Numbered from the stretch's first letter, positions 42,883 through 51,528 are shown. The stretch is 64,000 bases of DNA from JBJXFE01 sp046153875 (GCA_046153875.1 JBJXFE010000053.1:50884-114883), one strand, 5' to 3'. Made by a program: numbers and translations. The notes: generated from the sequence alone by a model not told the origin.

Positions 42883-43239
42883 TTACCCCACCCGCTCGCT
42901 CTTGAGTTCCCGCGACATGAGCCCCGTGATGGCCGCGAGCGGGTCGAGGCCCTCGAAGAGCACGGCGTGGACGGCCTGGGCGATCGGCATGTCCACGCGG
43001 AACTTGCGGGCCAGGTCCACCACGGACCGCGCCGTGGGCACGCCCTCGACGACCGAGCGCGTCCGCTTCAGGTAGGCCTCGAGCTTTTCCCCCCGCCCCA
43101 GCGCTTCGCCGCAGGACCGGTTGCGCCCCTCCGGGCTGAAGCACGACGTGGCCAGGTCCCCGACCCCGGCCAGCCCGAAGAATGTCTCACGCGACGCGCG
43201 CCGGAACAGCCCGCGCGGACCCGCCCCTCCACCGCTCGT
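42883..43239 (-). pseudogene. gpsA: Remnant of gpsA (C-terminal third only)
   Basis: The minus strand keeps an open frame of about 118 codons with the C-terminal domain of NAD(P)H-dependent glycerol-3-phosphate dehydrogenase: RGLFRRASRETFFGLAGVGDL, EGRNRSCGEALGRGEKLEAYLKRTRSVVEGVPTARSVVDLARKF, and MPIAQAVHAVLFEGLDPLAAITGLMSRELKSERVG. An in-frame TGA (43240-43242) ends homology upstream, and the Rossmann domain that should precede it is absent; a rightward zinc-ribbon gene starts 40 bases later. This is a 5'-truncated pseudogene. Confidence 0.85.
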
Positions 43240-43280
43240 TCACACAATGTCCGCGCCGCGTTGGTCCCGTAGAATCCCCC

Positions 43281-43832
43281 GTGATCCTCTTCGTGATCTA
43301 CGCCGCCTTGGCCTGGTTCGCCGCGATGCGTTGGCGGCGGACACTGGCGGCCTTTGCCGCGGTTGTCGCGGCGGTCGGCGGGCTTGTCCTGCTCGCGGGG
43401 TTCCACCTCCTGCTGAACCAGTGGACCGGCGGCCGCATCTTCCTCCCCGGCCTCCAGATGATGCTCTACCCCTTCACGGTCCTTGTCGGCGTCATCGGGT
43501 TCTACCTCGCGTGCCTGCCGCGGTCGATCCCCGACGCGAGCTGCCGGGCGTGCGAATACGACCTGCGCGGGCTGGCGAGTGAGCGGGCCGTGTGCCCGGA
43601 GTGCGGGCGCGCCCCGACCGACGCGCAGCGCGCTCTCATCGCCAACTCGCCTTCCACTTTGCCTGCGGATCACGACACGCTGCCCGAGCCCGTGCCGACC
43701 ACCCCCGCCCGCCGGCGCGTCATCCGCGCCAGACTCGCCAGAGGACGCCCGCGAGGAGCGTCAGCGCCGGCAGGCCCGCGATCACCGTCCAGCGCAGGGC
43801 CGCCAGCGTCCCCGGCTCCAGGGCCCGGATGA
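43281..43832 (+). CDS. Membrane protein with Cys4 zinc ribbon
   Basis: A 183-residue protein with three helices (ILFVIYAALAWFAAMRW; LAAFAAVVAAVGGLVLLAGFHLL; MMLYPFTVLVGVIGFYLACLP), then a ribbon CRACEYDLRGLASERAVCPECGRAPTDAQR. The CxxCxYDLRGL...CPECG ribbon recurs in the LolD-type ATPase of this window. The start is GTG 43281 after the divergent gpsA remnant. The C-terminal ~40 residues are Arg/Pro/Ala-rich, and their codons overlap the convergent GldG-like gene by 113 bases; they may be real readthrough coding or only an open frame. Function unknown. Confidence 0.65.
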   Translation: MILFVIYAALAWFAAMRWRRTLAAFAAVVAAVGGLVLLAGFHLLLNQWTGGRIFLPGLQMMLYPFTVLVGVIGFYLACLPRSIPDASCRACEYDLRGLASERAVCPECGRAPTDAQRALIANSPSTLPADHDTLPEPVPTTPARRRVIRARLARGRPRGASAPAGPRSPSSAGPPASPAPGPG

Positions 43833-45912
43833 TGGGCACGGCCCGGGCCGTCGCGCTCGCGCCGATCCGGTCGTCCTGCCCCGCGAGCCAGTACACGGCG
43901 GCCTCGAACAGCTCGATGTTCCCCGGGTTCGTAGCCGAGACGCGCCCGTCCACCATCGACGCCTGCTGCGACGCGACGCGGTCCGTGAACCACGTGTTGG
44001 AGCCCACGGCGACGAGGCGCTGTGTGCCGCGCCCCTGCGGCAGGTCGCGCTCGGCGGCGGCCGCCACGACCCACGGCCCCTGCGCGTCGTCGCGTGTTGA
44101 GTCCTTCGCGGGCGGGTTCGGGGGCATGGACCCGCGCGTCCCCGGCGCCGCGACGGTCCAGAGCGCGAGCCATTCGGCCTCCGCCCAGGCGTCGCTCTCG
44201 TTGAGCGTGAACAGGGGCCACGTGCGAGCGCGGGCGGCGTCACCCTCCGCAAGGGTCTTGAGCGGCACGGGCCATTCGAAAAGGGTCCGAAGCCCGCGGA
44301 CCGCGCCCGTGATCGGGTGGTCCGGGTGGTCCGCGCTGTCGGCCAGCAGGACGTGGTTGGGGATCACGATGCGCCCGCCCGTCGTCAGCGCGTCTCTGAG
44401 CAGAGGCCGCGCCGAATCCGCGCGCAGGCCGAAGAGCGGCAGCATCGCCACGGTCTTGTCCGGCGCGCCCGCCGTCGGCAGCGGCGAAGGGATGATCGAG
44501 ACGAGCAGCGGCCGGCCCTCTTCCGTCAGGCGCGCCAGCGCGTCCCCGAGCGCGTCGGCACGCTGCGGCCCGGTGCTGCCGCCGCTCCCCGCGCCGCCGC
44601 TCGCGCCCTTGGCCGCGTCGTCGCTGAACGAGACGTAGACCACGGGCCGGTCGCCCTTGGGGTTGAGGCCGATCAGGTTCGGCGGCTCCGGCGAGAGTGC
44701 CGCGGGCCACTCGGCCACACTGATGCCGCGGTGCCCGAGCCGCTCGACGAGCCCGGTGAACGCCCGCGTGCGGTCGAGGAGCCTGTGCGGGAACCCGTGA
44801 ACGAGCACCACGATCGGGTTGACCGGGCGGGCCAGCACGTCGATCCCCGCGGCGAACAGCTCCTCGTTGCGCCGGCGCATGTCCGCCCGCGATTCCGCGG
44901 CCGCGTCGATCGCGTCCCCCGGCGGGAAGAGCCACGCGAACGGGATGGCGGTGAGCCCGGCGTCGGGCGGGCCGATGACGAGGGCGGCCTCGGTGGTCTG
45001 GAGCGTGCGTGCGACGCGCACGGCGTCGAGCCGCGGCAGGCGCGTGAGCGTCTCGGCGTTGACGGCGGCGGTGTCGCGGCAGCGCTGAAGGTCGGCGGTC
45101 AGGGGGCGCGCCGCGTTGCGTGCCGCAGCGGGTTGCGTTTCGGCGTCGACGAACTCGCGGACGCTCTGCGTGACACTGCGCAGCCCCGTCTCCAGACTGA
45201 CCAGGTCGCGGCGGAGCGGGTCCGCGGCGGCTTCGAGGTCTGGCACGCCGAGCGGGCCGGCGGGTGCGGCCAGAGTCGCTCGGGTCTTCGCGGCCGTCGC
45301 GCGCAGCTGCTCCGCGACCGCCGCGCACCGCGCCCCCTGCTCGTCGAAGAAGCGCTTATTCGATTCGGCGCCGAGCGCGTCGGGTGCGATCGCGTCCCGC
45401 ACGGCCCTCACCCGCGGCCCCAGCGCCTCGAGCGAATCCGCCAGCGAACCCGCGGCGTCCGCGGCCGCCGCGATGACACCCGTCTGCTCCTTGACCTTCG
45501 GGGCTTCGCGTTCGCCGAGACGCTGGAGGAGGCTCTCGTAGGAGGCGAGCCCGGCGGCGGTGGTGACGTCGATGGTGGTGGTGGTGACGCGCGGGGTGGC
45601 GCGCCGGAAGAGGTCGAGCACGTCCTTCACCCGCCGCCCGGCACGCGGATCGAGGCTCCGCCAGTCGGCCGCGATGACGATCTCGTAGGGTGAGGTGAGG
45701 GAGTCCAGCAGCTTCTCGGTCCGCGGCGAGAGCCTCTGCTCGCGGGTCGCGGTCACGTCGGCGCGCAGCGGGTACCGCTCGGCCAGCAGATTGAGCACGA
45801 CCATCGAGACCGTGGCCGCGATCACCAGGACCGCGGAGGTGAAGCCGAAGCGCCATCGCGTGCGCCCGGGTGGCGGGGGAGCGGCGGGGGTGGCGTGCGG
45901 GCCCGCGGTCAT
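43720..45912 (-). CDS. GldG-like ABC-transporter auxiliary membrane protein
   Basis: A 730-residue protein. It opens with a helix (RWRFGFTSAVLVIAATVSMVVLNLLAERYPLRADVT), then the GldG/IFT52-like strand TREQRLSPRTEKLLDSLTSPYEIVIAADW; the middle is a long coiled-coil-rich region (about 130-330), followed by a second GldG-like region (AALVIGPPDAGLTAIPFAWLFPPGDAIDAAAES) and late strands (GGRIVIPNHVLLADSADH). It ends with a membrane helix (WTVIAGLPALTLLAGVLWRVWRG). It overlaps the permease gene by four bases and forms the third gene of an ATPase-permease-auxiliary operon. In Bacteroidetes the set drives gliding; here the role is unknown. Confidence 0.8.
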   Translation of the reverse strand: MTAGPHATPAAPPPPGRTRWRFGFTSAVLVIAATVSMVVLNLLAERYPLRADVTATREQRLSPRTEKLLDSLTSPYEIVIAADWRSLDPRAGRRVKDVLDLFRRATPRVTTTTIDVTTAAGLASYESLLQRLGEREAPKVKEQTGVIAAAADAAGSLADSLEALGPRVRAVRDAIAPDALGAESNKRFFDEQGARCAAVAEQLRATAAKTRATLAAPAGPLGVPDLEAAADPLRRDLVSLETGLRSVTQSVREFVDAETQPAAARNAARPLTADLQRCRDTAAVNAETLTRLPRLDAVRVARTLQTTEAALVIGPPDAGLTAIPFAWLFPPGDAIDAAAESRADMRRRNEELFAAGIDVLARPVNPIVVLVHGFPHRLLDRTRAFTGLVERLGHRGISVAEWPAALSPEPPNLIGLNPKGDRPVVYVSFSDDAAKGASGGAGSGGSTGPQRADALGDALARLTEEGRPLLVSIIPSPLPTAGAPDKTVAMLPLFGLRADSARPLLRDALTTGGRIVIPNHVLLADSADHPDHPITGAVRGLRTLFEWPVPLKTLAEGDAARARTWPLFTLNESDAWAEAEWLALWTVAAPGTRGSMPPNPPAKDSTRDDAQGPWVVAAAAERDLPQGRGTQRLVAVGSNTWFTDRVASQQASMVDGRVSATNPGNIELFEAAVYWLAGQDDRIGASATARAVPIIRALEPGTLAALRWTVIAGLPALTLLAGVLWRVWRG

Positions 45913-46634
45913 CGCCACCTCCGCGATTCCAGGGCAACGACGGCGAGCACGAGGAACCAGGCCGACGCGACGAGGAAGAACACGACGTGGACCGAATCCA
46001 GCAGCCCCCGGGCGAAATCGTCGAGGCGCTCGGGCAACGAGAGTCGCAGGACCACCCGCGCGACGCTCTGCGGCAGCCGCGACGCCACGCCCGCACTGGT
46101 CACGAGCTGCACAAGGAGCAGGAACAGGAGCGTGCCGATGAAGGCGAGCACCTGGTTGGCCGTGAGGGCCGAGGCGAGGGTCCCCACGGAGAGGTACAGC
46201 AGGCCCAGCAACAGAAGGCTCAGGTACCCCGCCGCGATCGGCCCGGGGTCCGCCGGCGGGTCGCTGCACGCCAGGAGGATCGCGGGGTAGACGAGGGTCG
46301 GGAGGTGCAGGGCCACGAGGAAGGCGGCCGCCCCCGCGAACTTGCCGAGCACGATGGCCGCGTCGCTCACGGGCGAGGTCATCAGCGGTTCGGCCGTCCC
46401 GGCGCGAAACTCCTCGGAGAGCAGCCGCATGGATACCGCCGGGACCACCGGGAGCATGAGGAACCCGGACGCCACGAAAAAGGCTCGCAGCGTGGCCGGC
46501 TCGCCCGGGGTCAGCGCGGATACGGCGAAGATCACCCCGGTCAGGAAGAGATACAGCGCGATCACCACCCACCCGACGGGCAGCCGGAAGAACGAGCGGA
46601 ACTCACGGGCGGCGATGGCGTAGGCGCGGTCCAT
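45909..46634 (-). CDS. ABC-2-type permease (GldF-like)
   Basis: A 241-residue protein with six predicted helices, e.g. LPVGWVVIALYLFLTGVIFAVSAL, FLMLPVVPAVSMRLLSEEFRAGTAEPLMTSPVSDAAIVLGKF, and YLSLLLLGLLYLSVGTLASAL. MRLLSEEFRAGTAEPLMTSPV is the family's amphipathic segment after helix 2. ATG 46634 is nine bases downstream of the ATPase stop, and its own stop overlaps the GldG-like start by four. Together with the ATPase at 46644-47693 it forms an export machine of the Gld/ABC-2 type. Confidence 0.9.
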   Translation of the reverse strand: MDRAYAIAAREFRSFFRLPVGWVVIALYLFLTGVIFAVSALTPGEPATLRAFFVASGFLMLPVVPAVSMRLLSEEFRAGTAEPLMTSPVSDAAIVLGKFAGAAAFLVALHLPTLVYPAILLACSDPPADPGPIAAGYLSLLLLGLLYLSVGTLASALTANQVLAFIGTLLFLLLVQLVTSAGVASRLPQSVARVVLRLSLPERLDDFARGLLDSVHVVFFLVASAWFLVLAVVALESRRWR

Positions 46635-46643
46635 GCGTTGTGA

Positions 46644-47693
46644 TCAGCGTCGCGCGGCGACAGGCTCGGGCGGGATCAGCGTTGTCGCGGGGGTCGGCGG
46701 CGGGGTGGCGGGCCTCGTGCCCGGCATGCGGAACTCGTCCTCGGCGTCGATGAACCTCAGAAAGATGCGTTCGAGCGTCGGTGCTTCGCGGCGCAGCTCG
46801 CGGATGAGCACGCCGCGGGCGGCGGCCGCGGACGCGATCGATTCGCGCAGGTCCGGGGCATCGGCCCGCGCCGTGACGCGCCACGCCGACCACCCGGCCT
46901 CGGTCGCGGCCTCGGTGGCCGGGCGAGCCGATGCCACGCCGTGGACGCCGGAGAGGAATGCTCCGACCGCGGCGGCGTCCGCGGGCGTCGGCGTCTTCAC
47001 GTCGACGATGTACGGCGAGACTTCCCTCAGTGCGTCGAGCAGCTCGCGCGGTTTCGCGTCCACGCGCACGACGCCGCGCGCCATGATGATGAGCCGGTCG
47101 CAGGTCTGCTCGACTTCGGGCAGGATGTGGGAGCTGACGACGACGGTGCAGTTCCGGGCGAGATCGCGGATGAGGTCGCGGGCGTGGCCGATCTGCCGCG
47201 GGTCGAGCCCGTTGGTGGGCTCGTCGAGGATGAGGACCTTCGGCGCGTGGAGGATCGCGGCGGCCAGGCCGACACGCTGGCGGAAGCCCTTGCTCAGGTG
47301 CCCGACGCGCCGGCGGCGCACGCCGATGAGGTCGCATCGTTCCATCGCGCTCTCGACGGCGTGGCGGCGCGGCCCCCGCGTCATGCCGTAGAGCCGCCCG
47401 CGGAAGTCGAGGAAGTCCTCGACGCCCATCTCGCCGTAGGCCGGGGCCGATTCGGGCAGGTACCCCAGCGAGCGCCGCGCCTCGAGCGATTCGTCGAGCG
47501 TGTCGTGCCCGGCCACGCTGATCCGACCCTGGTCCGGCGGGAGGAAGCCCGTGATCATGCGCAGCGTGGTCGTCTTGCCAGCGCCGTTGGCGCCGAGCAG
47601 CCCGACGACTTGTCCCGACGGCACCTCGAACGACACACCGCTGACGGCGCGGACGCGCCCGAAGGACTTGACCACTTGGCGCACGCTGATCAT
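46644..47693 (-). CDS. ABC transporter ATP-binding protein (GldA/CcmA-like)
   Basis: A 349-residue ATPase: Walker A LLGANGAGKTTTLRMITGF, Q-loop GYLPESAPAYGEMGVEDFL, signature LSKGFRQRVGLAAAI, Walker B VLILDEPTNGLDPRQ, and switch His in SSHILPEVEQTCDRL. The C-terminal ~110 residues form the accessory domain of GldA-type subunits (PYIVDVKTPTPADAAAVGAFLS), then a proline tail. First gene of the three-gene operon (spacing 9 bases to the permease). It is divergent from the GAF-receiver gene with 161 bases between starts. Confidence 0.93.
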   Translation of the reverse strand: MISVRQVVKSFGRVRAVSGVSFEVPSGQVVGLLGANGAGKTTTLRMITGFLPPDQGRISVAGHDTLDESLEARRSLGYLPESAPAYGEMGVEDFLDFRGRLYGMTRGPRRHAVESAMERCDLIGVRRRRVGHLSKGFRQRVGLAAAILHAPKVLILDEPTNGLDPRQIGHARDLIRDLARNCTVVVSSHILPEVEQTCDRLIIMARGVVRVDAKPRELLDALREVSPYIVDVKTPTPADAAAVGAFLSGVHGVASARPATEAATEAGWSAWRVTARADAPDLRESIASAAAARGVLIRELRREAPTLERIFLRFIDAEDEFRMPGTRPATPPPTPATTLIPPEPVAARR

Positions 47694-47854
47694 GCACCCG
47701 GAGCGTAGCGTCGATGCGCCGACCCGTGTGAATCCGGGGTCGCGCGCCCGGCGTCCGTCCGGGGTAGACTACGCGCGGGGCGGCGTTGTTCGCCGTCCGG
47801 GCGTGTCGCCGGTGCTGCGCGGGGCGGGTCGGGCGAAGGATCAGCGGGCGTTCG

Positions 47855-49393
47855 ATGGGCCAACGGCGTCCTCAGGACACGGTGCTGGGCGAGGCGGCGT
47901 CGGCGGCGCTTCTCGAAGCGCTCGGGCAGGGCGCGTGCCTTGTGGCCGGCGACGGGACGCGGCTCTGGTCCAACCCCGCGTTCGACGGGCTGGATGAGCG
48001 CACGCGCGGCGCGGTTGCGGCCGCGTGCCGCGAGGCGGCGCTGGACGCCGCCGGCGGGCGCTTCCCGGCGGGTCGCCCGCGCCAGGTCGATGTGACTTCG
48101 GATGACGGTGCCCGCGTCTACGAGGCGTTGATCTCGCCCGTGCTTGCGCCGGGGGCCCAGGGAGCCGCGGGTGGCCGCCCGGCCGCGGCCGCGCTGGTCC
48201 GTGACGTGACGCCGAAGCGCGCGACGCGGAAGAAGCTCGACGCGATCGAGCGTGCCGGCGCCGCCCTCGTCGGCCTGGAGGTCGACGCGGTCCGCAAAAT
48301 GAACGCGGCGGACCGGCTCAAGCTGCTCGAGTCGCGCATCGTCGCGCTCTGCAAGGACCTGCTCCACTTCGACCACTTCGCGATCCGGATCGTCGATCGG
48401 CGCACCGGCAAGCTCGAACTCGTGATGTCGTCGGGCCTCCCCGCGGAGGTCCAGGAGCTGGAGATTTACCCGCTCGCCGAGGGCAACGGCATCAGCGGCT
48501 TCGTGGCCGCCACGGGGCGGAGCTACATCTGCCGCGACACGGACTCGGACGCGCTGTTCCTTCCCGGCATCGTGGGCGCGCGATCATCGCTGACGGTCCC
48601 GCTGCGGATGGGCGAGCGGATCATCGGCGTCTTCGACGTGGAGTCGCAGAAGCCCTCGGCGTTCGGTGAGGAGGACCGGCAGTTCGCCGAGATCTTCGGG
48701 CGGTACGTCGCGATGGCGTTCCATCTGCTTGACTTGCTGGTGGTGGAGAGGAGCGCGACGAACGAGACGGTGAGCGGGCGGGTGGCGGGGGAGATCAACG
48801 AGCCGCTGGACGACATCCTGGAGGAGGCCGACTGGCTGCGCACGCACGAGCCCACGGCCGCCGAGGCGGCGGAGCACATCGCGCGCATCCGGGACGACGT
48901 GGACGCGATCCGGCGGCGCGTGCGGAGCGTGGCGGCCGGGCCGCAGACCCTCCTGGGCGTCGAGAAGGCCCTGGCCGACCGCAAGCGCGAGCCGCTGCTC
49001 GAGGACAAGCGGATCCTCGTGGCCGACGACGAGTCCAACGTCCGGCGCATCATCCACGACATCCTGCACAACCGCGGGTGCAAGGTCTTGACGTTCGAGA
49101 GCGGGGTCGGGGCGATCGCGGCGCTGGAGGAGGTCCGCGACGGCAAGCGCCCGCCCTTCGACATGATCCTCAGCGACATCAAGATGCCCGACCGCAACGG
49201 GTACGAGGTGTTCAACGCGGCCCGCTCGTGCCAGCCGGGTGTGCCCGTCATCCTGATGACCGGGTTCGGCTACGACCCGCACCACTCGATCGTGCGCGCG
49301 TCGCAGGAAGGCCTTCAGGCCGTGCTGTTCAAGCCGTTCCCGGTGGAGCGGCTGCTCGACGAGGTACGCAAGGCGGTGACGCCCAAGGTGTGA
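47855..49393 (+). CDS. GAF-domain signalling protein with C-terminal receiver domain
   Basis: A 512-residue cytoplasmic protein. It has an N-terminal PAS-like segment (LLEALGQGACLVAGDGTRLWSNPAFDGL), a GAF domain (about 130-310: ALCKDLLHFDHFAIRIVDRRTGKLELVMSSGL...GNGISGFVAATGRSYICRDT...SSLTVPLRMGERIIGVFDVESQKPSAF), a helical linker without histidine-kinase catalytic motifs, then a REC domain (ILVADDESNVRRIIHDIL...MILSDIKMP..NGYEVF...VILMTGF...VLFKPF) with phospho-acceptor Asp and Lys conserved. No output domain is visible. ATG 47855; an in-frame start at 47786 is less likely. A repeat element lies directly after the stop. Confidence 0.85.
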   Translation: MGQRRPQDTVLGEAASAALLEALGQGACLVAGDGTRLWSNPAFDGLDERTRGAVAAACREAALDAAGGRFPAGRPRQVDVTSDDGARVYEALISPVLAPGAQGAAGGRPAAAALVRDVTPKRATRKKLDAIERAGAALVGLEVDAVRKMNAADRLKLLESRIVALCKDLLHFDHFAIRIVDRRTGKLELVMSSGLPAEVQELEIYPLAEGNGISGFVAATGRSYICRDTDSDALFLPGIVGARSSLTVPLRMGERIIGVFDVESQKPSAFGEEDRQFAEIFGRYVAMAFHLLDLLVVERSATNETVSGRVAGEINEPLDDILEEADWLRTHEPTAAEAAEHIARIRDDVDAIRRRVRSVAAGPQTLLGVEKALADRKREPLLEDKRILVADDESNVRRIIHDILHNRGCKVLTFESGVGAIAALEEVRDGKRPPFDMILSDIKMPDRNGYEVFNAARSCQPGVPVILMTGFGYDPHHSIVRASQEGLQAVLFKPFPVERLLDEVRKAVTPKV

Positions 49394-49471
49394 GTGGGCA
49401 GTGGGCAATGGGGAATGGGCAATGGGGCTGCCGCCTATTTCCTGGTTCCCTATTGCCTATTGCCTATTGCC
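49394..49471. repeat. Inverted repeat element of the ggcaatggg type, possible bidirectional terminator
   Basis: The left arm (49394-49427) consists of gtgggca, gtgggcaatgggg, aatgggcaatgggg; the right arm (49446-49471) is ttccc then three tattgcc units. They pair with G-U allowance around a loop of about 18 bases. The element lies between two convergent genes. The prmC stop (49457-49459) lies inside the right arm, so its last residues (GNRQ) are repeat-derived. Confidence 0.75.
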
Positions 49472-50479
49472 GTCCGGGTCTCTCTTCCTCGCCACGATGA
49501 CCCGCGGCAATCCTTCGTGATCCTGCAGCACCGCCGCGTTTTCCAGTTCGGGGTTCGCCCGTGCGAGTTCCAGCGCGGCCGCAGCCGTGGAGTCCGCGAT
49601 TTCCACGAGGATCAGCCCGCCGTGCCGCAGGAACGCCGGCCCGCGCGCGAAGAGCGGGCGCACGAAATCCAGCCCGTCCGCCCCGCCGCGGAGGGCGGAT
49701 TCCGGCTCGTGGTTCTTGACGTTGGGCGGCACAGCCTCCCACTCGTGGTCGGGGATGTAGGGCGGGTTGGAGACGAGGTACGCCACGCTGCCCTTCTTCC
49801 GTGCCACGGGGTGCTGGTCGAGCGCGTCCAGCAGATCGCCGTGCAGGAAGTCGAGGCGGTCGGACACGCCGTGGCGTGCCGCGTTCTCCTGTGCGGTCTC
49901 GAGCGCAGCCCGGGACTGGTCGACGGCGACTCCGCGTGCCCGCGGCATGTTCTTGGTCAGCGCCACGCCCACGCACCCCGAGCCGGTACAGAGGTCGGCG
50001 AAGAGCACACCGTGGCCCGTGGGGCGCGAGCCGTTTGCGGATGCGCCGCCGGCTGCGCTGCGACCCTCGCTCTCCGTCGCGCCCGGGCCTGATCTCGCGG
50101 CCGCCCCGCCGAAGCCGGGCTCGACTCGGGCGTGCTGAAGGACGTGCTGGACGATGGTCTCCGTGGCCGGGCGCGGGATGAACACGCCGGGCCGGACCTT
50201 GAACGGCAGAGAAAAGAACCACGCCTCGCCTGTCAGGTACTGGACCGGCTCGTGCTTGAGGGCGCGGCCGACGAGTTCGCGGAGGCGGTCGCGCTCCAGC
50301 GGCGTCGCGGGGCGATCGGTGTCCATGTAGAGGCGGAGGCGCTCGCACCCGATGACGTGGGCGACGAGCAACTCGGCCATGAGCCGCGGCGAGTCCAGGT
50401 CCTTCTTAGTGAACGCCTCGGTCATCCACGCGAGCAGGCGGCGCGTCGTCCAGGATTGGCTCGGGGCTTGCTTGCTCAC
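49457..50479 (-). CDS. prmC: Peptide chain release factor N5-glutamine methyltransferase
   Basis: A 340-residue enzyme that methylates the GGQ glutamine of release factors. N-terminal helical domain (WTTRRLLAWMTEAFTKKDLDSPRLMAELLVAHVIG), RPGVFIPRPATETIVQHVL, AdoMet motif LFADLCTGSGCVGVAL, VAVDQSRAALETAQENA, and the catalytic SNPPYIPDHEWEAV. Between motifs there is an extra Gly/Ala/Ser-rich stretch of about 40 residues (after ARVEPGFGG) not found in the family. GTG 50479 is chosen by the family N-terminus, but no clear Shine-Dalgarno is seen. The C-terminus is supplied by a repeat element. Confidence 0.92.
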   Translation of the reverse strand: MSKQAPSQSWTTRRLLAWMTEAFTKKDLDSPRLMAELLVAHVIGCERLRLYMDTDRPATPLERDRLRELVGRALKHEPVQYLTGEAWFFSLPFKVRPGVFIPRPATETIVQHVLQHARVEPGFGGAAARSGPGATESEGRSAAGGASANGSRPTGHGVLFADLCTGSGCVGVALTKNMPRARGVAVDQSRAALETAQENAARHGVSDRLDFLHGDLLDALDQHPVARKKGSVAYLVSNPPYIPDHEWEAVPPNVKNHEPESALRGGADGLDFVRPLFARGPAFLRHGGLILVEIADSTAAAALELARANPELENAAVLQDHEGLPRVIVARKRDPDGNRQ

Positions 50480-50612
50480 GACGGAGGAGATGATATGAGG
50501 GCGGGTATGGGGCTCATGCGACGGATGGAACCGATCGGCGCGGGGTCGGGAATGCAACCCGAGATGCCCGCCACAAGGCACCCGCTCTCGCGTCGGGCTC
50601 GCCGTCAGCGCT

Positions 50613-51221
50613 TCACGGGCGCGTGGCGTCCTTGAGCACCCCCGCCACGGCCGCGAGCAGCTCTTCGGGCTCGCTCATGCGCCCCGCCCCGACGTGCCGG
50701 CAGGCCTGCCAGCCGTCCCCGGGGCCGATGATCCGGAAACCGTCGGCCTCAAGCGTGCGGAGATTCCTCTGCGTGCTCGGCTGCGCCAGCATGACCGAGT
50801 TCATCGACGGCGCGAGCAGCACCGGCACGCGGGCCCGATCGACGGCGCTGAGCACCAGCGTGACCACGTCGTCCGTGAGCCCGCACGCGAGCTTGGCGAG
50901 GCAGTCCATGGTGCACGGGGCGACCAGCACGGCGTCCGCCTTATCCGCCAGCGCGATGTGCTGCGGGTCGCTGGCCTCTTCGTGCTGCCAGATGCTGGTG
51001 TACACGGGGCGGGCGGAGAGGGCCTGGAACGTGAGCGGGGCGACAAACTTCGTGGCCGCCTCGGTCATGCAGACGGTGACCTGGGCGCCGGCCTGGGCCA
51101 GCCGGCTGACGACGGTCGCGGTCTTGTACGCGGCGATGCCGCCGGTGACGGCGACAATGAGGCGCCGCCCGCGGACCGCGGCGGCGAGTGATTCAGCGTT
51201 GAACGGTGTCGGCGCACCCAT
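50613..51221 (-). CDS. coaC: Phosphopantothenoylcysteine decarboxylase-type flavoprotein (CoaC)
   Basis: A 202-residue HFCD flavoprotein: LIVAVTGGIAAYKTATVVSRLAQAGAQVTVCMTEAATKFVAPLTFQALS is the FMN-binding start, with HIALADKADAVLVAPCTMDCLAKLACGLTDDVV, the PSMNSVM motif (usually PAMN) for substrate, and ACRHVGAGRMSEPEEL with the catalytic Cys. It decarboxylates PPC in coenzyme A synthesis. It is a standalone decarboxylase; the CoaB ligase half usually fused in bacteria is absent here and must be elsewhere if the pathway is complete. It follows rpoZ by 37 bases, a common gene order. Confidence 0.9.
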   Translation of the reverse strand: MGAPTPFNAESLAAAVRGRRLIVAVTGGIAAYKTATVVSRLAQAGAQVTVCMTEAATKFVAPLTFQALSARPVYTSIWQHEEASDPQHIALADKADAVLVAPCTMDCLAKLACGLTDDVVTLVLSAVDRARVPVLLAPSMNSVMLAQPSTQRNLRTLEADGFRIIGPGDGWQACRHVGAGRMSEPEELLAAVAGVLKDATRP

Positions 51222-51258
51222 GCGGAACTCGGGTCGGGGCCGCGCGGACGGGAGCGAC

Positions 51259-51528
51259 TCAGGCGGGCAGCGCCGCCGGCTCGGCGGGTGCTTCCTCGGG
51301 CGCGGCCGGGGCCACGGGCAGAGCCGCGGGCTGGGCGATGTACTCGAGCGTGATCTTCTTCTGCATCACCTCGGCGATGACGATCTCGAGGTCGGAGCGT
51401 CCCTGGCGCTCGACGAGCGGGCGGGCGCCGTCCATGATCTGGACCAGGCGGCGCTGGATCAGCGTGCAGAGCTTGAACCGTCCACCGGCACGCTCGACGA
51501 TCTCGTCGCTCTTGAGGGCTTCGATCAT
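51259..51528 (-). CDS. rpoZ: DNA-directed RNA polymerase omega subunit
   Basis: An 89-residue protein: MIEALKSDEIVERAGGRFKLCTLIQRRLVQIMDGARPLVERQGRSDLEIVIAEVMQKKITLE matches the omega core that clamps beta-prime, followed by an Ala/Pro tail. ATG 51528; the longer frame up to 51891 has no homology and is not used. rpoZ followed by coaC is the usual order in many bacteria (gmk normally precedes but is not found here). Confidence 0.93.
   Translation of the reverse strand: MIEALKSDEIVERAGGRFKLCTLIQRRLVQIMDGARPLVERQGRSDLEIVIAEVMQKKITLEYIAQPAALPVAPAAPEEAPAEPAALPA

Noticed and set aside
43720..43832. Treating the end of the zinc-ribbon protein as certainly coding
   Set aside because: The last ~38 codons overlap the GldG-like gene on the other strand, and the sequence is Arg/Pro/Ala-rich; kept only as the formal ORF end with lowered confidence.
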